A stretch of 64,000 nt of DNA from Hellea sp. (GCA_029250925.1 JAQXEH010000012.1:20438-84437), one strand, 5' to 3'. Positions 46,317-59,513 are shown, counted from the first letter of the stretch. A program made the numbers and translations. The notes: a model not told the origin generated them from the sequence alone.

Positions 46317-48131
46317 ATGCACGCTTACAGAACTCATACTTGTGGCGAGATATGCTTAGAAGATGTAGATAAAACAGTACGTCTTTCAGGTTGGGTACAT
46401 AGGAAAAGAGAACATGCTAATGCATTGTTTATTGATCTAAGAGACCATTATGGTATTAGTCAGGTAGTAGTATACCCAACTTCTAATTTTTATGAAGATC
46501 TAAAACGGTGTACTAGTGAGTCTGTAGTTACTATCACTGGTAAATTACTCAAACGTGATCAAGATGCGATTAACTCAGAAATTCCAACAGGGGAAGTTGA
46601 GTTAAGAGCAGATGAAGCGATTATTGAGAGCTCTGCTGCGCCGTTGCCATTACCAGTTTTCGGGGAGCAAGACTACCCTGAAGAAATTAGATTAAAGCAT
46701 CGTTATTTAGACCTTAGACGAGAAACTCTGCATAAAAACATAATAATGCGAGGTGAAGTAATTAACTCGTTGCGTAGTCGCATGATTAAGCAAGGTTTTA
46801 CCGAATTCCAAACCCCAATTTTAACAGCAAGTTCTCCTGAGGGAGCCAGAGATTTTTTAGTACCATCAAGGCTGAATCCGGGTAAGTTTTATGCATTACC
46901 GCAAGCGCCACAGCAGTTTAAGCAGCTACTAATGGTTGCGGGTTTTGACAAATACTTTCAGATAGCACCATGTTTTCGTGATGAAGATGCGCGTGCAGAC
47001 AGATCTCCGGGAGAGTTTTATCAGCTTGATATAGAAATGAGTTTTGTGACTCAAGAGGATGTATTTCAGGCTATTGAGCCTGTTATGGCAGGTGTATTTG
47101 AAGAATTTGCTGATGGTAGAAAGGTTGAGACCCCTTTTCCTAGAATACCCTATAAAGAGTCTATAGAAAAATATGGATCCGATAAGCCAGATTTACGAAT
47201 CCCATTTGAAATTAAAGACGTTTCAGATTTTTTTAATGATGAAGAAAAAACAGGTTTCGGGATATTTTCTAGGATAATAAATGGTGGTGGTAAAGTTATT
47301 GCTATACCGGCTCCCAAAGCAGCTGAAACTAAATCACGTAAGTTCTTTGATAACATGGACAAGTGGGCAAAAAAAGAAATGCAAATGCCCGGTCTCGGAT
47401 ACGCCCGCTTAAAGAAAAATGATGGAGGGGTGGTTGAAAGCCAAGATCCTGTTCTAAAAAATTTCGAAAAAGAACATTTAGAAATACTATTAAATAAAAT
47501 CGGCCTTAATGATGGTGATGGTGTATTTTTTGCAGCTGGTAAAAAAAATGAAGCTTATAAATTAGCTGGGGCAGCTAGAAATAAAGTTGCAAATGAATTA
47601 GAGTTAATACCAGACGGTATTTTTAAGTTTGCTTGGATAGTAGATTACCCAATGTATGAGTGGGATGAAGATCATAAAAAAATTGATTTTTCTCATAATC
47701 CTTTTTCAATGCCACAAGGCGGTTTGTCAGTGCTGAATGAGGCCAAGACTAATGAAGATATTTTAAATATTTTGGCATATCAATATGACATTGTTTGTAA
47801 TGGAGTGGAATTATCTTCAGGGGCAATAAGAAACCATAAGGCCGAAGTAATGTATAAGGCTTTTGAAATAGCTGGATATGGTCCAGAGGTTGTTGAGGAG
47901 AAATTTTCAGGTATGATAAATGCTTTCAAATTTGGTGCCCCCCCGCATGGAGGTATTGCCCCTGGGGTAGATAGAATTGTAATGCTTCTTGCCGGTACAA
48001 ATACGATTCGTGATGTAATTCTCTTTCCTATGAACGGGCAAGCTCAGGACCTAATGATGAATGCCCCTGCTGAGGTTGACCTAAAACAGCTAAAGGAACT
48101 TTCATTGAAATTAATTCCAACGAGTGATTAG
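46317..48131 (+). CDS. aspS: Aspartyl-tRNA synthetase (start set at [14 protein letters not shown] track begins at 46302)
   Basis: [95 protein letters not shown]. Confidence 0.97.
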   Translation: MHAYRTHTCGEICLEDVDKTVRLSGWVHRKREHANALFIDLRDHYGISQVVVYPTSNFYEDLKRCTSESVVTITGKLLKRDQDAINSEIPTGEVELRADEAIIESSAAPLPLPVFGEQDYPEEIRLKHRYLDLRRETLHKNIIMRGEVINSLRSRMIKQGFTEFQTPILTASSPEGARDFLVPSRLNPGKFYALPQAPQQFKQLLMVAGFDKYFQIAPCFRDEDARADRSPGEFYQLDIEMSFVTQEDVFQAIEPVMAGVFEEFADGRKVETPFPRIPYKESIEKYGSDKPDLRIPFEIKDVSDFFNDEEKTGFGIFSRIINGGGKVIAIPAPKAAETKSRKFFDNMDKWAKKEMQMPGLGYARLKKNDGGVVESQDPVLKNFEKEHLEILLNKIGLNDGDGVFFAAGKKNEAYKLAGAARNKVANELELIPDGIFKFAWIVDYPMYEWDEDHKKIDFSHNPFSMPQGGLSVLNEAKTNEDILNILAYQYDIVCNGVELSSGAIRNHKAEVMYKAFEIAGYGPEVVEEKFSGMINAFKFGAPPHGGIAPGVDRIVMLLAGTNTIRDVILFPMNGQAQDLMMNAPAEVDLKQLKELSLKLIPTSD

Positions 48132-49003
48132 CGTTGCATAGTTTTTCTAGAATTTAATAATTCTTGGCGTATACGGCTTAGTCTTTTGTAGATGTCTCTA
48201 TTCTTAGGCCCGGTTGCTCTTAATAATACTTCAACATCTCTAATTGCTTGGTCAATACCTTTCGTAGAATTTTGACTATCACCGGTAGAATCTTTACCAT
48301 TGCAAAAAGGTATTATAAGGCCGAGTGGAAGCCTTGTATTTAAATTGCCGCAAGCTTTATTGAGTTGATCTTGGTTTAATCCGAACGCCATAGATAGATC
48401 AGCATTAGAAAAAATTGTATTAATCATTGAAGCTTTAGATAAATTTGCATTTCCAAAGCTTACACCTGTAAAGTTAGCATTTTTTAAATTAGAATTTTGT
48501 AAAATAATGTTATTTAGTTTTGCTTTGGAAAAATTCGAGTTTTCAAAGTTTGTATTTGTAGCATCAACGCGCTGTAAGAATGCCATTTGAAAGTTACCAT
48601 TTTTAAATTCCCCTCGGCTAAGGTCTGCCGAACTAAAATTTGTTCCGACGAATTGAGAGTTATTAATTTTACCTTCGATAATAGTAGCGTTCGTTAGGTT
48701 AGCCTGATTCATATTTACATTTTTACCTTCAACTCGATAGAGCAACGCTTTACGGAACTGTGACCCGGTTAATACAGAGTCATCAAAATTACCTCCAGAT
48801 AAATTAGAACTGTTGAATATGGACCCTGAAAAATTCGCATTATTTAGCTTTAATCCATTAAGCTTGATGTTTGATAAATCACACCGATCGCAAGAACCAG
48901 AGGATATTTGTATTCTTCTATCAACGCGTATTTGTGATTCCGCAAAAGTGTTTAAGCACACTACTACGACTAGAAAACACATAAATTTAATAATTCTAAG
49001 CAT
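48128..49003 (-). CDS. Exported pentapeptide-repeat protein
   Basis: Signal peptide; repeated A(N/D)(L/F)xx units such as [44 protein letters not shown]. Confidence 0.88.
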   Translation of the reverse strand: MLRIIKFMCFLVVVVCLNTFAESQIRVDRRIQISSGSCDRCDLSNIKLNGLKLNNANFSGSIFNSSNLSGGNFDDSVLTGSQFRKALLYRVEGKNVNMNQANLTNATIIEGKINNSQFVGTNFSSADLSRGEFKNGNFQMAFLQRVDATNTNFENSNFSKAKLNNIILQNSNLKNANFTGVSFGNANLSKASMINTIFSNADLSMAFGLNQDQLNKACGNLNTRLPLGLIIPFCNGKDSTGDSQNSTKGIDQAIRDVEVLLRATGPKNRDIYKRLSRIRQELLNSRKTMQR

Positions 49004-49082
49004 AACAGGAACCTGCTATATATCATAAATTTTCTTCTGGCGATTAAATTTATTGTAATGTTTCAGAATAAAAAATAGATTT

Positions 49083-52000
49083 CTAAGAGCACCCTGTTGT
49101 AGAACCACAGCTGTCACATTTTTGACATGTTCCATTTCTAATAAGAGTAAAATGACCACATTCGTTACATGGATCCCCAGTGTATCCACGAAAGCGCGAT
49201 ATTTTTTCATTTGAGCTATTGCTGATACTGTTAATTGGTGTTTCTAGTTTTTGAGTATCGGATAGCTCAACATCTACATCGAGAATTTCTTCTTCGCTTT
49301 GTAGATCTACAGAATTCGAAATATTTGCTTTAATGAATGTAAATGGGACTATATTGTCATCATTATCATCATTTATACCTTCGCGATTAAAACCTTTAGA
49401 ATAAACGGGAAGACTTAATTGGTTTTCAATAATTTCTTCATTTGAATGTCGTTCAGCAGCACCAAGACCAAGTTGATCACCTGCTCCGCTGTTGGGGTCT
49501 ACATGGGCCAGTTCTTCCCAACCTAAATAAGATATTCCCAGCTCACGGAAGATATAATCAAGAATTGAATTAGCGAATTTAATACGGTCATTACCTTGAA
49601 CAGGTCCATTTGGTTCAAAACGCGTAAAAGTATATGCCTCTACAAATTCTTCTAGCGGAACGCCGTATTGGAGCCCTATCGATATTGCAATAGCAAAATT
49701 ATTCATTAGGCTTCTAAATGCTGCTCCTTCTTTATGCATGTCTATGAAAATTTCACCTAAGCTCCCGTCCTCAAATTCACCAGTATGTAGGTAAACTTTA
49801 TGCCCACCTACTGCGGCTTTTTGGATATATCCAGTCCGTCGATCAGGAAGTCTTTCTCGCGTTATCGGTTTTTCGATAACTTTTTCTACTATTTTTTCTA
49901 CAATTCTCTTTGAAGCTGTAAAAGCCCGCTCATGACTTGTCTTATTTAGTGTTTCATCCAACTCATCAATTTCATCTTGATTAAATATAGCTGAGTTCAG
50001 TGGTTGCGAAAGTTTGGACCCATCCCGGTATATCGCGACAGCCTTTATTCCCAAACCGTGGGATTGCTTATAAACTTTTGAGCACTCATCAATCGTCGAA
50101 TCGGCGGGCATATTAACTGTTTTAGAAATTGCGCCGGAGATAAAAGGCTGTGCAGCCGCCATCATTAAGATATGACTTTCATAAGTAAGCGACCTAGTTC
50201 CAAGGAGCCCGCATGGTGTTGCACAATCAAAAACTGGAAGGTGATCTATAAGGAGGTGTGGTGCGCCTTCTAAAGTCATTGCTCCTGAGCAAAAAGTATT
50301 TGCAGCTGTAATATCATCTATGCTGAAACCTAAGACGGCTAACAGGTCTGAGCCACTTTCTTTTAATTCTTTATCTGTAAGACCTAGCGCATCACGGCAG
50401 AATTCATCTCCTAATGTCCAGCGACTGAATGCATAACGTATATCAAAGGCTTCCGGTAGTAAGTCTTCAATTAGATTTAATTCGTAATCGCTAAATCCCT
50501 TCTTTTTAAGAATATCATGATTGATTCCATTAGATCCCTTGAGTGTCCCATGACCTAGCGCATAAGATACTATTTCCTTTATTTTCTTTTTTGAGTACCC
50601 CAATGAAGTCAATGCTCTTGGAACTGAATTATTAATTATTTTGAAATGACCACCTCCAGCCAACTTTTTGAATTTCACTAGTGCAAAATCAGGCTCAATA
50701 CCAGTGGTGTCGCAATCCATTAAAAGTCCTATCGTCCCTGTAGGTGCGATAACTGATACTTGTGCATTGCGAAATCCATATAGGGTACCCAGTTTTTGAG
50801 CCTTAATCCAAACTTTTACTGCTCTTTGACATAAACCTTTAAATGGGCATTCAGATCTGTTAAGCGGCAGTGGTTGATATGATAGTCCCTCATAAGCAAC
50901 TCGTCCTTCTGCCGCTCTACGATGGTTTTTTATAACCTTAAGCATTATTTGGGAATTATGTTTAAATCTAGGAAATGGCCCCATGCTTTCTGCCATTTCA
51001 GCTGAGATTAGATAGGCTGAACCAGTAAGTAAGGCTGTAATTGCTGCTGCAGCTGACCTGCCTGCATTGCTATCATACGCGATACCGCACGACATTAGGA
51101 GGCCGCCTAAATTTGCATATCCTAACCCCAATGTCCTATATTGATAAGACCGTTTAGCAATTTCTTTTGAGGGGTATTGCGCCATCATGACTGATATTTC
51201 TAAAACAATAGTCCATAGACGTGATGCGTATTCGAATGACTTAATATCAAATTCATTGTCTTTATTGCAAAATTTGATTAAGTTTAATGATGCTAGGTTA
51301 CAAGCTGTATCATTCAGAAACATGTATTCAGAGCACGGATTTGAAGCAACAATTTCTCCATCATTAGAACATGTATTCCATGCATTTATTGTATCTTTGT
51401 ATTGAATACCTGGATCTGCTGATGACCAAGCAGCCTTAGATATTTCTTGCCATAAAAGACGAGCAGAGACACTTTTTGCTATCGCTCCGTCAGTTCTTCT
51501 TATTAAGTCCCAGGTTTCATTTTTTTCTACTGCTTCTAAAAAAATATCTGGTATCCGGATTGTATTATTGGCATTTTGACCGGCAACAGTTCTATATGCT
51601 TCGCTGTCCCAGTCTGCATCAAGCTCTGGTACCTCAATTACATCAATGCCTTGCCTAGCAAGGTGTAAGACTCTTTGTATCGCACCGTCAGGAACTCCAT
51701 TAATTCGTGCATTTTTAATTTCTCTTTTTAATGAAGCATTTTCAGATACATCAAAACACTCTTCTTTGGAGCCAGAGCAATTAATACATGAATTTAAAAT
51801 AGCATTTAAACTTGTTTTTAAAACTTTTGAACCTGCTACTAGGGCAGCTACTTTCATTTCTTCTTCAGTTTTCCAGTGAATGAAATCTTCTATGTCTGGG
51901 TGATCAATGTCAACAATAACCATTTTTGCCGCTCGGCGTGTAGTGCCACCTGATTTAATCGCTCCAGCTGATACATCCCCTACTTTTAAAAAGCTCATAA

Positions 52001-52754
52001 GACCAGACGATTGACCTCCTCCTGAAAGAGGTTCGCCTTTAGCTCTAATATTAGAAAAATTAGTTCCAGTCCCTGACCCATATTTAAACAACCGAGCTTC
52101 TTTTTTCCATAAGCTCATTATACCATCTTTGCCAAGTAAATCATCATTTACAGATTGAATAAAACAAGCGTGCGGTTGAGGGTGCTCATAAGTACCTTTT
52201 GACTTTTCTATTTGTCCTGTTTTATGGTTTGTAAAACTATGTCCTTGAGCGGAACCAGTAATTCCATATGCCCAGTGAAGTCCTGTATTAAACCATTGAG
52301 GTGAATTCGGTGCTGCTATTTGTGTGGCTAGCATGTATCTAATTTCATCGTAAAATACTAAAGCGTCTTGTTCTTTGGAAAAATATCCACCCTTCCAACC
52401 CCAATATGCCCAACAACCAGCCATTCTATCAAAAATTTTTCTAGCATCAGTCTCGCCAGATATTATATTTTTTTTTCCTTTTAAATCATTATCATTTGGT
52501 TCGTGTCTACAGAGCCAGGTAGGTACTCCAGTTTCCTTGATTGCTTTTAAATTTGATGATATTCCAGTTTTACGTGAGTATTTTTGTGCGAGAATATCAC
52601 ACGCTACTTGAGACCAATTTTCTGGAACTGAAAATTCAATTTTATTAGAATGCTTAATACCGTCTAAACTGCGAAGCTCACTTTTAACTTTTTTAAAGCC
52701 TATGGAGCTGTAAGGACACTCGTTGGGTTGTGTATAATGACGTTTAATTTTCAT
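49083..52754 (-). CDS. nrdJ: Adenosylcobalamin-dependent (class II) ribonucleotide reductase
   Basis: 1223 aa; [53 protein letters not shown]-terminal Cys-rich CNECGH...[14 protein letters not shown]. Confidence 0.95.
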   Translation of the reverse strand: MKIKRHYTQPNECPYSSIGFKKVKSELRSLDGIKHSNKIEFSVPENWSQVACDILAQKYSRKTGISSNLKAIKETGVPTWLCRHEPNDNDLKGKKNIISGETDARKIFDRMAGCWAYWGWKGGYFSKEQDALVFYDEIRYMLATQIAAPNSPQWFNTGLHWAYGITGSAQGHSFTNHKTGQIEKSKGTYEHPQPHACFIQSVNDDLLGKDGIMSLWKKEARLFKYGSGTGTNFSNIRAKGEPLSGGGQSSGLMSFLKVGDVSAGAIKSGGTTRRAAKMVIVDIDHPDIEDFIHWKTEEEMKVAALVAGSKVLKTSLNAILNSCINCSGSKEECFDVSENASLKREIKNARINGVPDGAIQRVLHLARQGIDVIEVPELDADWDSEAYRTVAGQNANNTIRIPDIFLEAVEKNETWDLIRRTDGAIAKSVSARLLWQEISKAAWSSADPGIQYKDTINAWNTCSNDGEIVASNPCSEYMFLNDTACNLASLNLIKFCNKDNEFDIKSFEYASRLWTIVLEISVMMAQYPSKEIAKRSYQYRTLGLGYANLGGLLMSCGIAYDSNAGRSAAAAITALLTGSAYLISAEMAESMGPFPRFKHNSQIMLKVIKNHRRAAEGRVAYEGLSYQPLPLNRSECPFKGLCQRAVKVWIKAQKLGTLYGFRNAQVSVIAPTGTIGLLMDCDTTGIEPDFALVKFKKLAGGGHFKIINNSVPRALTSLGYSKKKIKEIVSYALGHGTLKGSNGINHDILKKKGFSDYELNLIEDLLPEAFDIRYAFSRWTLGDEFCRDALGLTDKELKESGSDLLAVLGFSIDDITAANTFCSGAMTLEGAPHLLIDHLPVFDCATPCGLLGTRSLTYESHILMMAAAQPFISGAISKTVNMPADSTIDECSKVYKQSHGLGIKAVAIYRDGSKLSQPLNSAIFNQDEIDELDETLNKTSHERAFTASKRIVEKIVEKVIEKPITRERLPDRRTGYIQKAAVGGHKVYLHTGEFEDGSLGEIFIDMHKEGAAFRSLMNNFAIAISIGLQYGVPLEEFVEAYTFTRFEPNGPVQGNDRIKFANSILDYIFRELGISYLGWEELAHVDPNSGAGDQLGLGAAERHSNEEIIENQLSLPVYSKGFNREGINDDNDDNIVPFTFIKANISNSVDLQSEEEILDVDVELSDTQKLETPINSISNSSNEKISRFRGYTGDPCNECGHFTLIRNGTCQKCDSCGSTTGCS

Positions 52755-52820
52755 ATGTTTTTATGAATCACTTTTAGTTGATATAAACCTCATTAAATGC
52801 ATAAAATTATAAAAGCGATT

Positions 52821-52852
52821 AAAAAACAAAAAAGCCGCCCATTGGCGGCTCT
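52821..52852 (-). terminator. Intrinsic terminator downstream of glnA
   Basis: Minus strand AGCCGCC-AATG-GGCGGCT followed by TTTTTTGTTTTTT. Confidence 0.85.
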
Positions 52853-52874
52853 CTTATACATATTTATTTACATC

Positions 52875-54278
52875 TTAGCACTTGTAATACAGATCGAACT
52901 CTACTGGATTTGGATGCATAGCTACGCGATGAACTTCTTCCATTTTTAGATTTATGTAAGCATCTATTTGATCGTCATCAAAAACATTGCCAGCTTTGAG
53001 GAAATCACGGTCTGAGTCTAATGAATCCAACGCTTCGCGTAATGAACCACACACTTGAGGAATATCCTTAGCTTCCTCAGGAGATAATTCATACAAATCA
53101 ATATCCATAGCTTCGCCCGGATCAATCTTGTTTTTTATTCCGTCTAAACCTGCCATCAGGAGGGCTGTATAAGTGAGATAAGGGTTTCCAGCAGGGTCAG
53201 GATACCTTACTTCAAGTCGCTTACCGTTTCGTGAAGCAGTCCATGGTATTCTGATAGAAGCTGACCGGTTTCGACTTGAGTAAGCAAGCATAACAGGTGC
53301 CTCAAACCCCGGAACAAGCCTTTTGTAAGAATTAGTCGATGCGTTTGAAAATGCATTGATAGCTTTTGAATGTTTAATAATTCCACCGATATAGTGTAGG
53401 CATGACTTTGATAGTCCAGCATATTCGTCACCAGCGAAAGTTGGTTTACCATCTTTCCAGATTGACATGTGTACGTGCATACCAGTTCCGTTGTCATTCC
53501 ACATAGGTTTTGGCATAAAGGTTGCAGTCTTACCATATGCATGGGCTACATTATGAACAATGTATTTATACAACTGCATATTATCACCCATTTTGAGCAG
53601 CGTATCAAATTTCATCCCTAATTCATGCTGTGCAGGTGCAACCTCATGATGATGTTTTTCTGGGCGAAGGTTTAGTTCTTCCATAACTGAAAGCATTTCA
53701 GACCGCATATCTTGAAGGCTGTCCACCGGTGGTACAGGGAAGTATCCACCCTTTGGTCCAGGTCTATGGCCCATATTTCCTCCTTGATAGGATCTGCCCG
53801 TGTTTGATGGTAGCTCAGTTGAGTCGATCTCATAACCAGTTTTGTTTTCACTAGTATCCCATCGCACGTCATCAAAAACAAAAAATTCTGCTTCTGGTCC
53901 AAAAAAAACATCATCTCCCACTTTTGCTGAACGCATGTATGCTTCGGCTGCTTTTGCAGTTCCTCGAGGGTCTCTGTTGTAAGATTCACCAGTATCTGGT
54001 TCTAGAATGTCACAGAAAACAGCTAGTGTATCTTGCTGGTAAAACGGATCCATTTGAGCTGTTTCAGCATCAGGCAAAAGCACCATGTCAGACTCATTGA
54101 TGTCTTTCCAGCCACCAATTGATGATCCGTCGAACATAGTTCCATCTTTGAATAGGTCTTCATCAACCAAGTCGCTGTGAAAGGTTACGTGCTGCATTTT
54201 ACCTTTTGGATCCGTAAATCGTAAGTCAACAAATTTGATTTCTTCGTCTTTGATCTTTTTGAGTAGTTTATCTGACAT
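52875..54278 (-). CDS. glnA: Glutamine synthetase type I
   Basis: [63 protein letters not shown]. Confidence 0.97.
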   Translation of the reverse strand: MSDKLLKKIKDEEIKFVDLRFTDPKGKMQHVTFHSDLVDEDLFKDGTMFDGSSIGGWKDINESDMVLLPDAETAQMDPFYQQDTLAVFCDILEPDTGESYNRDPRGTAKAAEAYMRSAKVGDDVFFGPEAEFFVFDDVRWDTSENKTGYEIDSTELPSNTGRSYQGGNMGHRPGPKGGYFPVPPVDSLQDMRSEMLSVMEELNLRPEKHHHEVAPAQHELGMKFDTLLKMGDNMQLYKYIVHNVAHAYGKTATFMPKPMWNDNGTGMHVHMSIWKDGKPTFAGDEYAGLSKSCLHYIGGIIKHSKAINAFSNASTNSYKRLVPGFEAPVMLAYSSRNRSASIRIPWTASRNGKRLEVRYPDPAGNPYLTYTALLMAGLDGIKNKIDPGEAMDIDLYELSPEEAKDIPQVCGSLREALDSLDSDRDFLKAGNVFDDDQIDAYINLKMEEVHRVAMHPNPVEFDLYYKC

Positions 54279-54337
54279 TTTATGTCCTTTCCCTTGTTAT
54301 GATCTAATACTCTAGAGCTTATTGTGTAGTTTTGGTG

Positions 54338-54691
<354 letters not shown>

Positions 54692-54939
54692 TTATTTAGT
54701 GGATCGCAAATCATTAACTAATACATGTTGAATCCATCACACAGAGTCGAGTCTGATGCTTTCTATTTCCATATTTCCTTAATGAAAGGATATATTTGCA
54801 CTTTTTTTATGCTTCATGTTTAACGCGCGATTAAAACTTGAGCACCTTTATTGGTAATAAACTTGGTTTCTCGAGTCATTAAGTCTATGAAGCTAGGATT
54901 TTTATAGTTAAAGAAGTTTAATAAAAATAGGAGTGCCTT

Positions 54940-57231
54940 GTGGCTAAGCTTGAAGTTCGTCCACCGAAGAAAACATATATAACCGATCAGCAGGCTCTAG
55001 ATTTCCACACTCTTCCTGTTCCTGGAAAGTTATCATTACTTCCGACAAAACCTATGGCAACTCAAAGAGACTTATCGCTTGCATATTCCCCAGGTGTTGC
55101 AGTCCCAGTTGAAGAAATCTCTAGGGATCCTGACTTGGTGTATGACTATACATCTAAAGGCAATATGGTTGCTGTGATTTCAAATGGCACAGCAATACTA
55201 GGATTAGGTAATTTAGGTGCTATGGCATCTAAGCCAGTTATGGAGGGTAAGTCAGTTTTATTTAAAAGATTCGCTGATATTGATAGTTTTGATATTGAAG
55301 TAGAAGAAGAAGATGCAGATAAATTTATTCAATGTGTTGAAAGGTTTGGAAATACTTTTGGCGGCATTAACCTTGAAGATATAGGGTCTCCAGAATGTTT
55401 TATCATTGAGCAGGAATTACGTGAGAAACTTGATATTCCAGTATTTCATGACGATCAGCACGGCACAGCTATCATTGCAACAGCAGGACTTATAAATGCT
55501 GCGCAACTGACGGGTAGAAAATTTGAAGATATGAAGGTTGTTCTTTCAGGAGCTGGCGCAGCTGGTTTATCTGTATTAGGTTTAATCAAAAGGCTTGGGG
55601 TGAAGAATGAAAATGCTATCGTATTAGATAGTAAGGGAGTAATTTATCAGGGCCGTCAAGAGGCTATGGACCAATGGAAAGCTCCCCATGCAGTGGATAC
55701 CAGTCTTCGCACCCTTGAAGAAGCTATGTCAGGCGCTGATGTTTTTTTAGGCCTCTCTATAGCGGGTATCGTAACACAAGATATGATACATTCAATGAAT
55801 GACCAGCCAATTATATTTGCAATGGCAAACCCTGACCCGGAAATAACGCCTGAAGAAATAAAAGAAGTACGAAGTGATGCAATTATTGCAACAGGAAGGT
55901 CGGATTACCCCAATCAGGTAAACAACGTGCTCGGCTTTCCATATATTTTCAGAGGCGCTCTTGATGTAAGAGCACGAAATGTAAACGAAGAGATGAAACT
56001 TGCCTGTGCACATGCACTTGCTGACCTCGCCAGACAGGATGTCCCTGAGGAAGTAGCGGCGGCTTATCACGGGCAAAGACCTAAATATGGGCCTGAATAT
56101 ATTATTCCCGCTCCCTTTGACCCGCGTTTGATATCTGAGATACCTCCTTATGTTGCTCAAGCTGCTATGGATACTGGTGTAGCGCGTAAGCCAATTGAAA
56201 ACATGGACGCGTATAAGAAGTCTTTAGCACAAAGGCAGGACCCAACAGCTGCTATACTTCAAGGAATTACCAGCGCTGTTGTGCAAAATCCAAAAACGAT
56301 AGTTTTTGCTGAAGGTGAAGAACCGGCTGTTATTAGGGCTGCTCAATCTTATCAACAACGTGGCTTAGGAAAGGCAATCTTGATCGGTCGTGAAAAGCCT
56401 ATCTATGACAATATGAAACTATTGGGAATTGAAAAACCAGAAAACTATACCATACTCAATGCCAGACTCTTTGACAGAAACGCTGAATTTACTGAGTACC
56501 TTTATGGCCGTCTGCAACGAAAAGGCTTCTTACGTCGGGATGCTCAGAGATTAGTAAATAATGATAGAAACGTTTTTTCTGCCTTAATGCTTCATCATGG
56601 ATTGGCAGATGGTATGGTAACGGGTGTGACTAGAAGCTATGACATTGCTTTAAGGGATGTTAGATTGGTATTAAACCATGTCGAAAATGAGCGCACTATG
56701 GGGGTATCCATAGTCGTAAATAAAAGCAAAACATTGTTCATCGCAGATACTAATATAACCGAGTTTCCTGCTGCCGAGGATTTAGCCGACATCGCAGAGA
56801 CAACAGCTAGTTTTGCTCGTCAATTTGGCTTTGAACCTAGGGTAGCATTTTTGTCTTACTCAACCTTCGGAAATCCAGTAGGTGAACGTATGCAGAGAGT
56901 GCGTAGGGCAGTTGAAATACTCGATGAGCGTAACATTGATTTTGAGTATGAAGGCGATCTTGCTGCGGATGTAGCGTTAGATCCTCTACATACTCTTACC
57001 TATCCTTTCTCAAGGTTAACGGGTTCAGCAAACATATTAATAATGCCTGCTATTCATTCCGCGTCTATATCTACTAAACTACTTGATACAGTAGGGGGTG
57101 CTACTGTTTTGGGTCCATTCTTGACGGGTCTCGAAAAGCCTGTGCAAATTTGCTCTCTGGGAGCGACTGCTTCTGAAATAGTGCAGATGGCAACTTTAGC
57201 TGCCTTCGCCCCTTCACATCGTGATGATTAG
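54940..57231 (+). CDS. maeB: NADP-dependent malic enzyme fused to a phosphotransacetylase-like domain
   Basis: KPMATQRDLSLAYSPGVAVP, FHDDQHGTAIIATAGLINA, C-terminal PTA-like ANILIMPAIHSASISTKLL. Confidence 0.95.
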   Translation: MAKLEVRPPKKTYITDQQALDFHTLPVPGKLSLLPTKPMATQRDLSLAYSPGVAVPVEEISRDPDLVYDYTSKGNMVAVISNGTAILGLGNLGAMASKPVMEGKSVLFKRFADIDSFDIEVEEEDADKFIQCVERFGNTFGGINLEDIGSPECFIIEQELREKLDIPVFHDDQHGTAIIATAGLINAAQLTGRKFEDMKVVLSGAGAAGLSVLGLIKRLGVKNENAIVLDSKGVIYQGRQEAMDQWKAPHAVDTSLRTLEEAMSGADVFLGLSIAGIVTQDMIHSMNDQPIIFAMANPDPEITPEEIKEVRSDAIIATGRSDYPNQVNNVLGFPYIFRGALDVRARNVNEEMKLACAHALADLARQDVPEEVAAAYHGQRPKYGPEYIIPAPFDPRLISEIPPYVAQAAMDTGVARKPIENMDAYKKSLAQRQDPTAAILQGITSAVVQNPKTIVFAEGEEPAVIRAAQSYQQRGLGKAILIGREKPIYDNMKLLGIEKPENYTILNARLFDRNAEFTEYLYGRLQRKGFLRRDAQRLVNNDRNVFSALMLHHGLADGMVTGVTRSYDIALRDVRLVLNHVENERTMGVSIVVNKSKTLFIADTNITEFPAAEDLADIAETTASFARQFGFEPRVAFLSYSTFGNPVGERMQRVRRAVEILDERNIDFEYEGDLAADVALDPLHTLTYPFSRLTGSANILIMPAIHSASISTKLLDTVGGATVLGPFLTGLEKPVQICSLGATASEIVQMATLAAFAPSHRDD

Positions 57232-58610
57232 TGGCTGCTGGCGCTGTAGTTGATCTAACAGAAGGCAAGGTGTCGAATCATGTGTTACGCATGCTTGGCC
57301 CATTTTCTATTGCTGTTATTGCACTTATCTCAACTGGTATTGTAGATACGATATATTTAGGAAATTTAATTGACGTGAGTAGACCTAATTTGGGCCGTTT
57401 TGCGTTAGCTGCTCTGGGTGTTGCATTTCCAATTACTTTTGTGGGTAATTCTGTGAATATAGGTTTGGGGGCGGGGACAATGTCCGCAATTTCGCGTGCT
57501 CTGGGTCAAGGTGATTATCAAAAAGCTAAGCGTCATGGAGCTGCAGCAATAATGTTTGGATTGCTAATAATGACCTGCTTAATAAGTTTTTTATACTTAC
57601 TTATGCCACTACTCCTTGGTCTTACAAATGAAAGCAATGAAGTATTAAAGATGGCAACGGATTATCTTGTAATATCACTTCCAGGATTAGCTATAGTATC
57701 AGTAGCTATGATGAGTAACAATATACTTCGTGCGGGAGGAGAAGCTCTATTACCAAGCTCGATAATGATAACTGGTGCCGTTATAAATATTATACTTGAC
57801 CCATTTCTAATATTTGGCTGGGGCCCTTTCCCTAGGTTGGAGGTTCAAGGCGCTGCATTGGCTACGGTTGTAGGCAATGTGATAGCGGCACTTTTTGGTT
57901 TATATGTCATTCTATATCATAGAAAGGCTATAACCTTTGTTAACATGACAAAGGGGTCGGTTGTAAGAGCTTGGAGTATAATTGGACGCGTTGCTATACC
58001 TGCCGCTGGAACAAATGCTATTGTACCAGTTTCAGCATGGATAGCTGTTCTAATAATAAGCAATACATTAACTACAGCTGACTTGGCAGCCTTTACAGTG
58101 GCCAGCCGGGCTGAGTTAATATCCGTTGGTCTATTGTATGCGTTGTCTGCATGTGTTGGAGCTATAACTGGCCAAAATGGTGGTGCAGGTTACACGGTAC
58201 GAGTTCGTTCAGCGTTTATTTTTTGCTATTGGATATGTATTTTATGGAGTACTTTTATGGCAGTTATTTTGGCTTTATTTGCAGTAGATATTGCAAGTAT
58301 ATTCTCTAATGACCCAGAAGTAGTATCAAAAACTATTTCTTATTTTTATATTGTTCCAATAACTATATTTGCCTATGGGTTTGTTTTTATAAGTGCTGCA
58401 GGATTCAATGCCTTAGGTCGACCAATTTATGGGCTAGTCTATACAATTATCAGATCATTAATTCTTTATGTTTTATTCATTTATATTGGTGTTCATTTAG
58501 ACGGTTTAAGGGGAGCATTTTTTGGTATGGCGATAGCAAATATTATTTCTGGTCTTATTGCTGCCTCATGGTCACTACTAAAAGCTCCAATGACGGCAAA
58601 AAAGAGCTAA
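57231..58610 (+). CDS. MATE family efflux transporter (GTG start overlapping maeB stop)
   Basis: 459 aa, multi-TM, IGLGAGTMSAISRALGQGDYQKAKRHGAAAIMFG; SNNILRAGGEALLPSSIMITGAVINIILDPFLIFG. Confidence 0.93.
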   Translation: MAAGAVVDLTEGKVSNHVLRMLGPFSIAVIALISTGIVDTIYLGNLIDVSRPNLGRFALAALGVAFPITFVGNSVNIGLGAGTMSAISRALGQGDYQKAKRHGAAAIMFGLLIMTCLISFLYLLMPLLLGLTNESNEVLKMATDYLVISLPGLAIVSVAMMSNNILRAGGEALLPSSIMITGAVINIILDPFLIFGWGPFPRLEVQGAALATVVGNVIAALFGLYVILYHRKAITFVNMTKGSVVRAWSIIGRVAIPAAGTNAIVPVSAWIAVLIISNTLTTADLAAFTVASRAELISVGLLYALSACVGAITGQNGGAGYTVRVRSAFIFCYWICILWSTFMAVILALFAVDIASIFSNDPEVVSKTISYFYIVPITIFAYGFVFISAAGFNALGRPIYGLVYTIIRSLILYVLFIYIGVHLDGLRGAFFGMAIANIISGLIAASWSLLKAPMTAKKS

Positions 58611-58670
58611 TAATCGGCTTGATTTTTATTTAAAATCAAAGCATACGCCTCATGAAATTGTTACTCCTGT

Positions 58671-58755
58671 GCGGGTGTGGCGAAATTGGTAGACGCGCCA
58701 GATTTAGGTTCTGGTATCGAGAGATGTGAAGGTTCAAGTCCTTTCACCCGCACCA
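58671..58755 (+). tRNA. tRNA-Leu(TAG)
   Basis: GCGGGTG/CACCCGC acceptor stem, anticodon loop TTTAGGT, long variable arm, GGTTCAAGTCC T-arm, encoded CCA. Confidence 0.95.
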
Positions 58756-58851
58756 CTTTCTTTTTTACTCAAAATATTAATTTACAAAATATTGGTATTG
58801 CCGCAAGAGTATTAAGCTTGAGTACTTTAGATGCACGAAAATTGATAAAAT

Positions 58852-59487
58852 ATGAAATTTGTAATTGGTTATGCGTCATTATTATCAGAAATCAGCATAA
58901 GTAGGCTTTTTCCAAATGTGAGGGAAATTACTCAAGTTAAACTTTTTGGTTATGCACGATGCTTTAATTCATACGGAACACTGTCAGTTGATAAAGGCTT
59001 AGTAAATGCAAAGGATAAATGTATATCACATGCCTCTGCTATAATTCACCCAGATTCAACTATGTATGCTTTAGCATTCCAGCTTGACGAAAAGGATTTT
59101 AATACTTTTGAAAAACATGAATTTAGGTATGAATTCCATGAAGTGCAGGCTCATGTGAGGAATTCAGAAGAAGTTCTTAGCGCCATTATGTGTTTTGAAA
59201 GCTTGGATAGTAAAATACAACTGCCGCATATGAATTATTTAGATATTCAGTCTTTAATGGATCATTATGGTGTCAAAACATTTTGGAATAGAAATGATTT
59301 TCCAGCTGCGGTGTACCTAAAACACTGTATTGCTGCAGCAAAAAGCATTAGCAAGGAGTACTTGAATAATTTTTTAGACACATCTTATCTGAATGATCGA
59401 GAGGTTACTTTGAGGGAGTATTTGGAATCCACAAGAATCTGTATCGATTCTTACATCGACGATGCGTGTATTTCAGAGATATTTTGA
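58852..59487 (+). CDS. Gamma-glutamylcyclotransferase-like protein
   Basis: N-terminal VIGYASLLS resembles the GGCT-fold GYGSLL motif; 211 aa. Confidence 0.55.
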   Translation: MKFVIGYASLLSEISISRLFPNVREITQVKLFGYARCFNSYGTLSVDKGLVNAKDKCISHASAIIHPDSTMYALAFQLDEKDFNTFEKHEFRYEFHEVQAHVRNSEEVLSAIMCFESLDSKIQLPHMNYLDIQSLMDHYGVKTFWNRNDFPAAVYLKHCIAAAKSISKEYLNNFLDTSYLNDREVTLREYLESTRICIDSYIDDACISEIF

Positions 59488-59513
59488 ATATTAGAAATAA
59501 ATTAAATGTATTT

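Noticed and set aside
52755-52875. Possible cobalamin riboswitch upstream of nrdJ
   Set aside because: The gap between glnA and nrdJ is about 120 bp and is filled by the glnA terminator; no B12-box-like sequence was seen.
53207-53989. Two ORFs of 111 and 105 aa overlapping glnA on the same strand in another frame
   Set aside because: glnA is unambiguous in its own frame; these are frame shadows.
54742-54755. Near-palindrome CAGAGTCGAGTCTG between glnB and maeB
   Set aside because: Imperfect (12 of 14 positions) and no recognisable regulator consensus or promoter geometry.
55792-56160. 122-aa minus-strand ORF inside maeB
   Set aside because: Antisense to a strongly supported CDS with no independent evidence.
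58677-58904. 75-aa plus-strand ORF MAKLVDAPDLGSGIERCEGSSPFTRTT
   Set aside because: It is a translation of tRNA-Leu(TAG); this peptide is a well-known spurious annotation.
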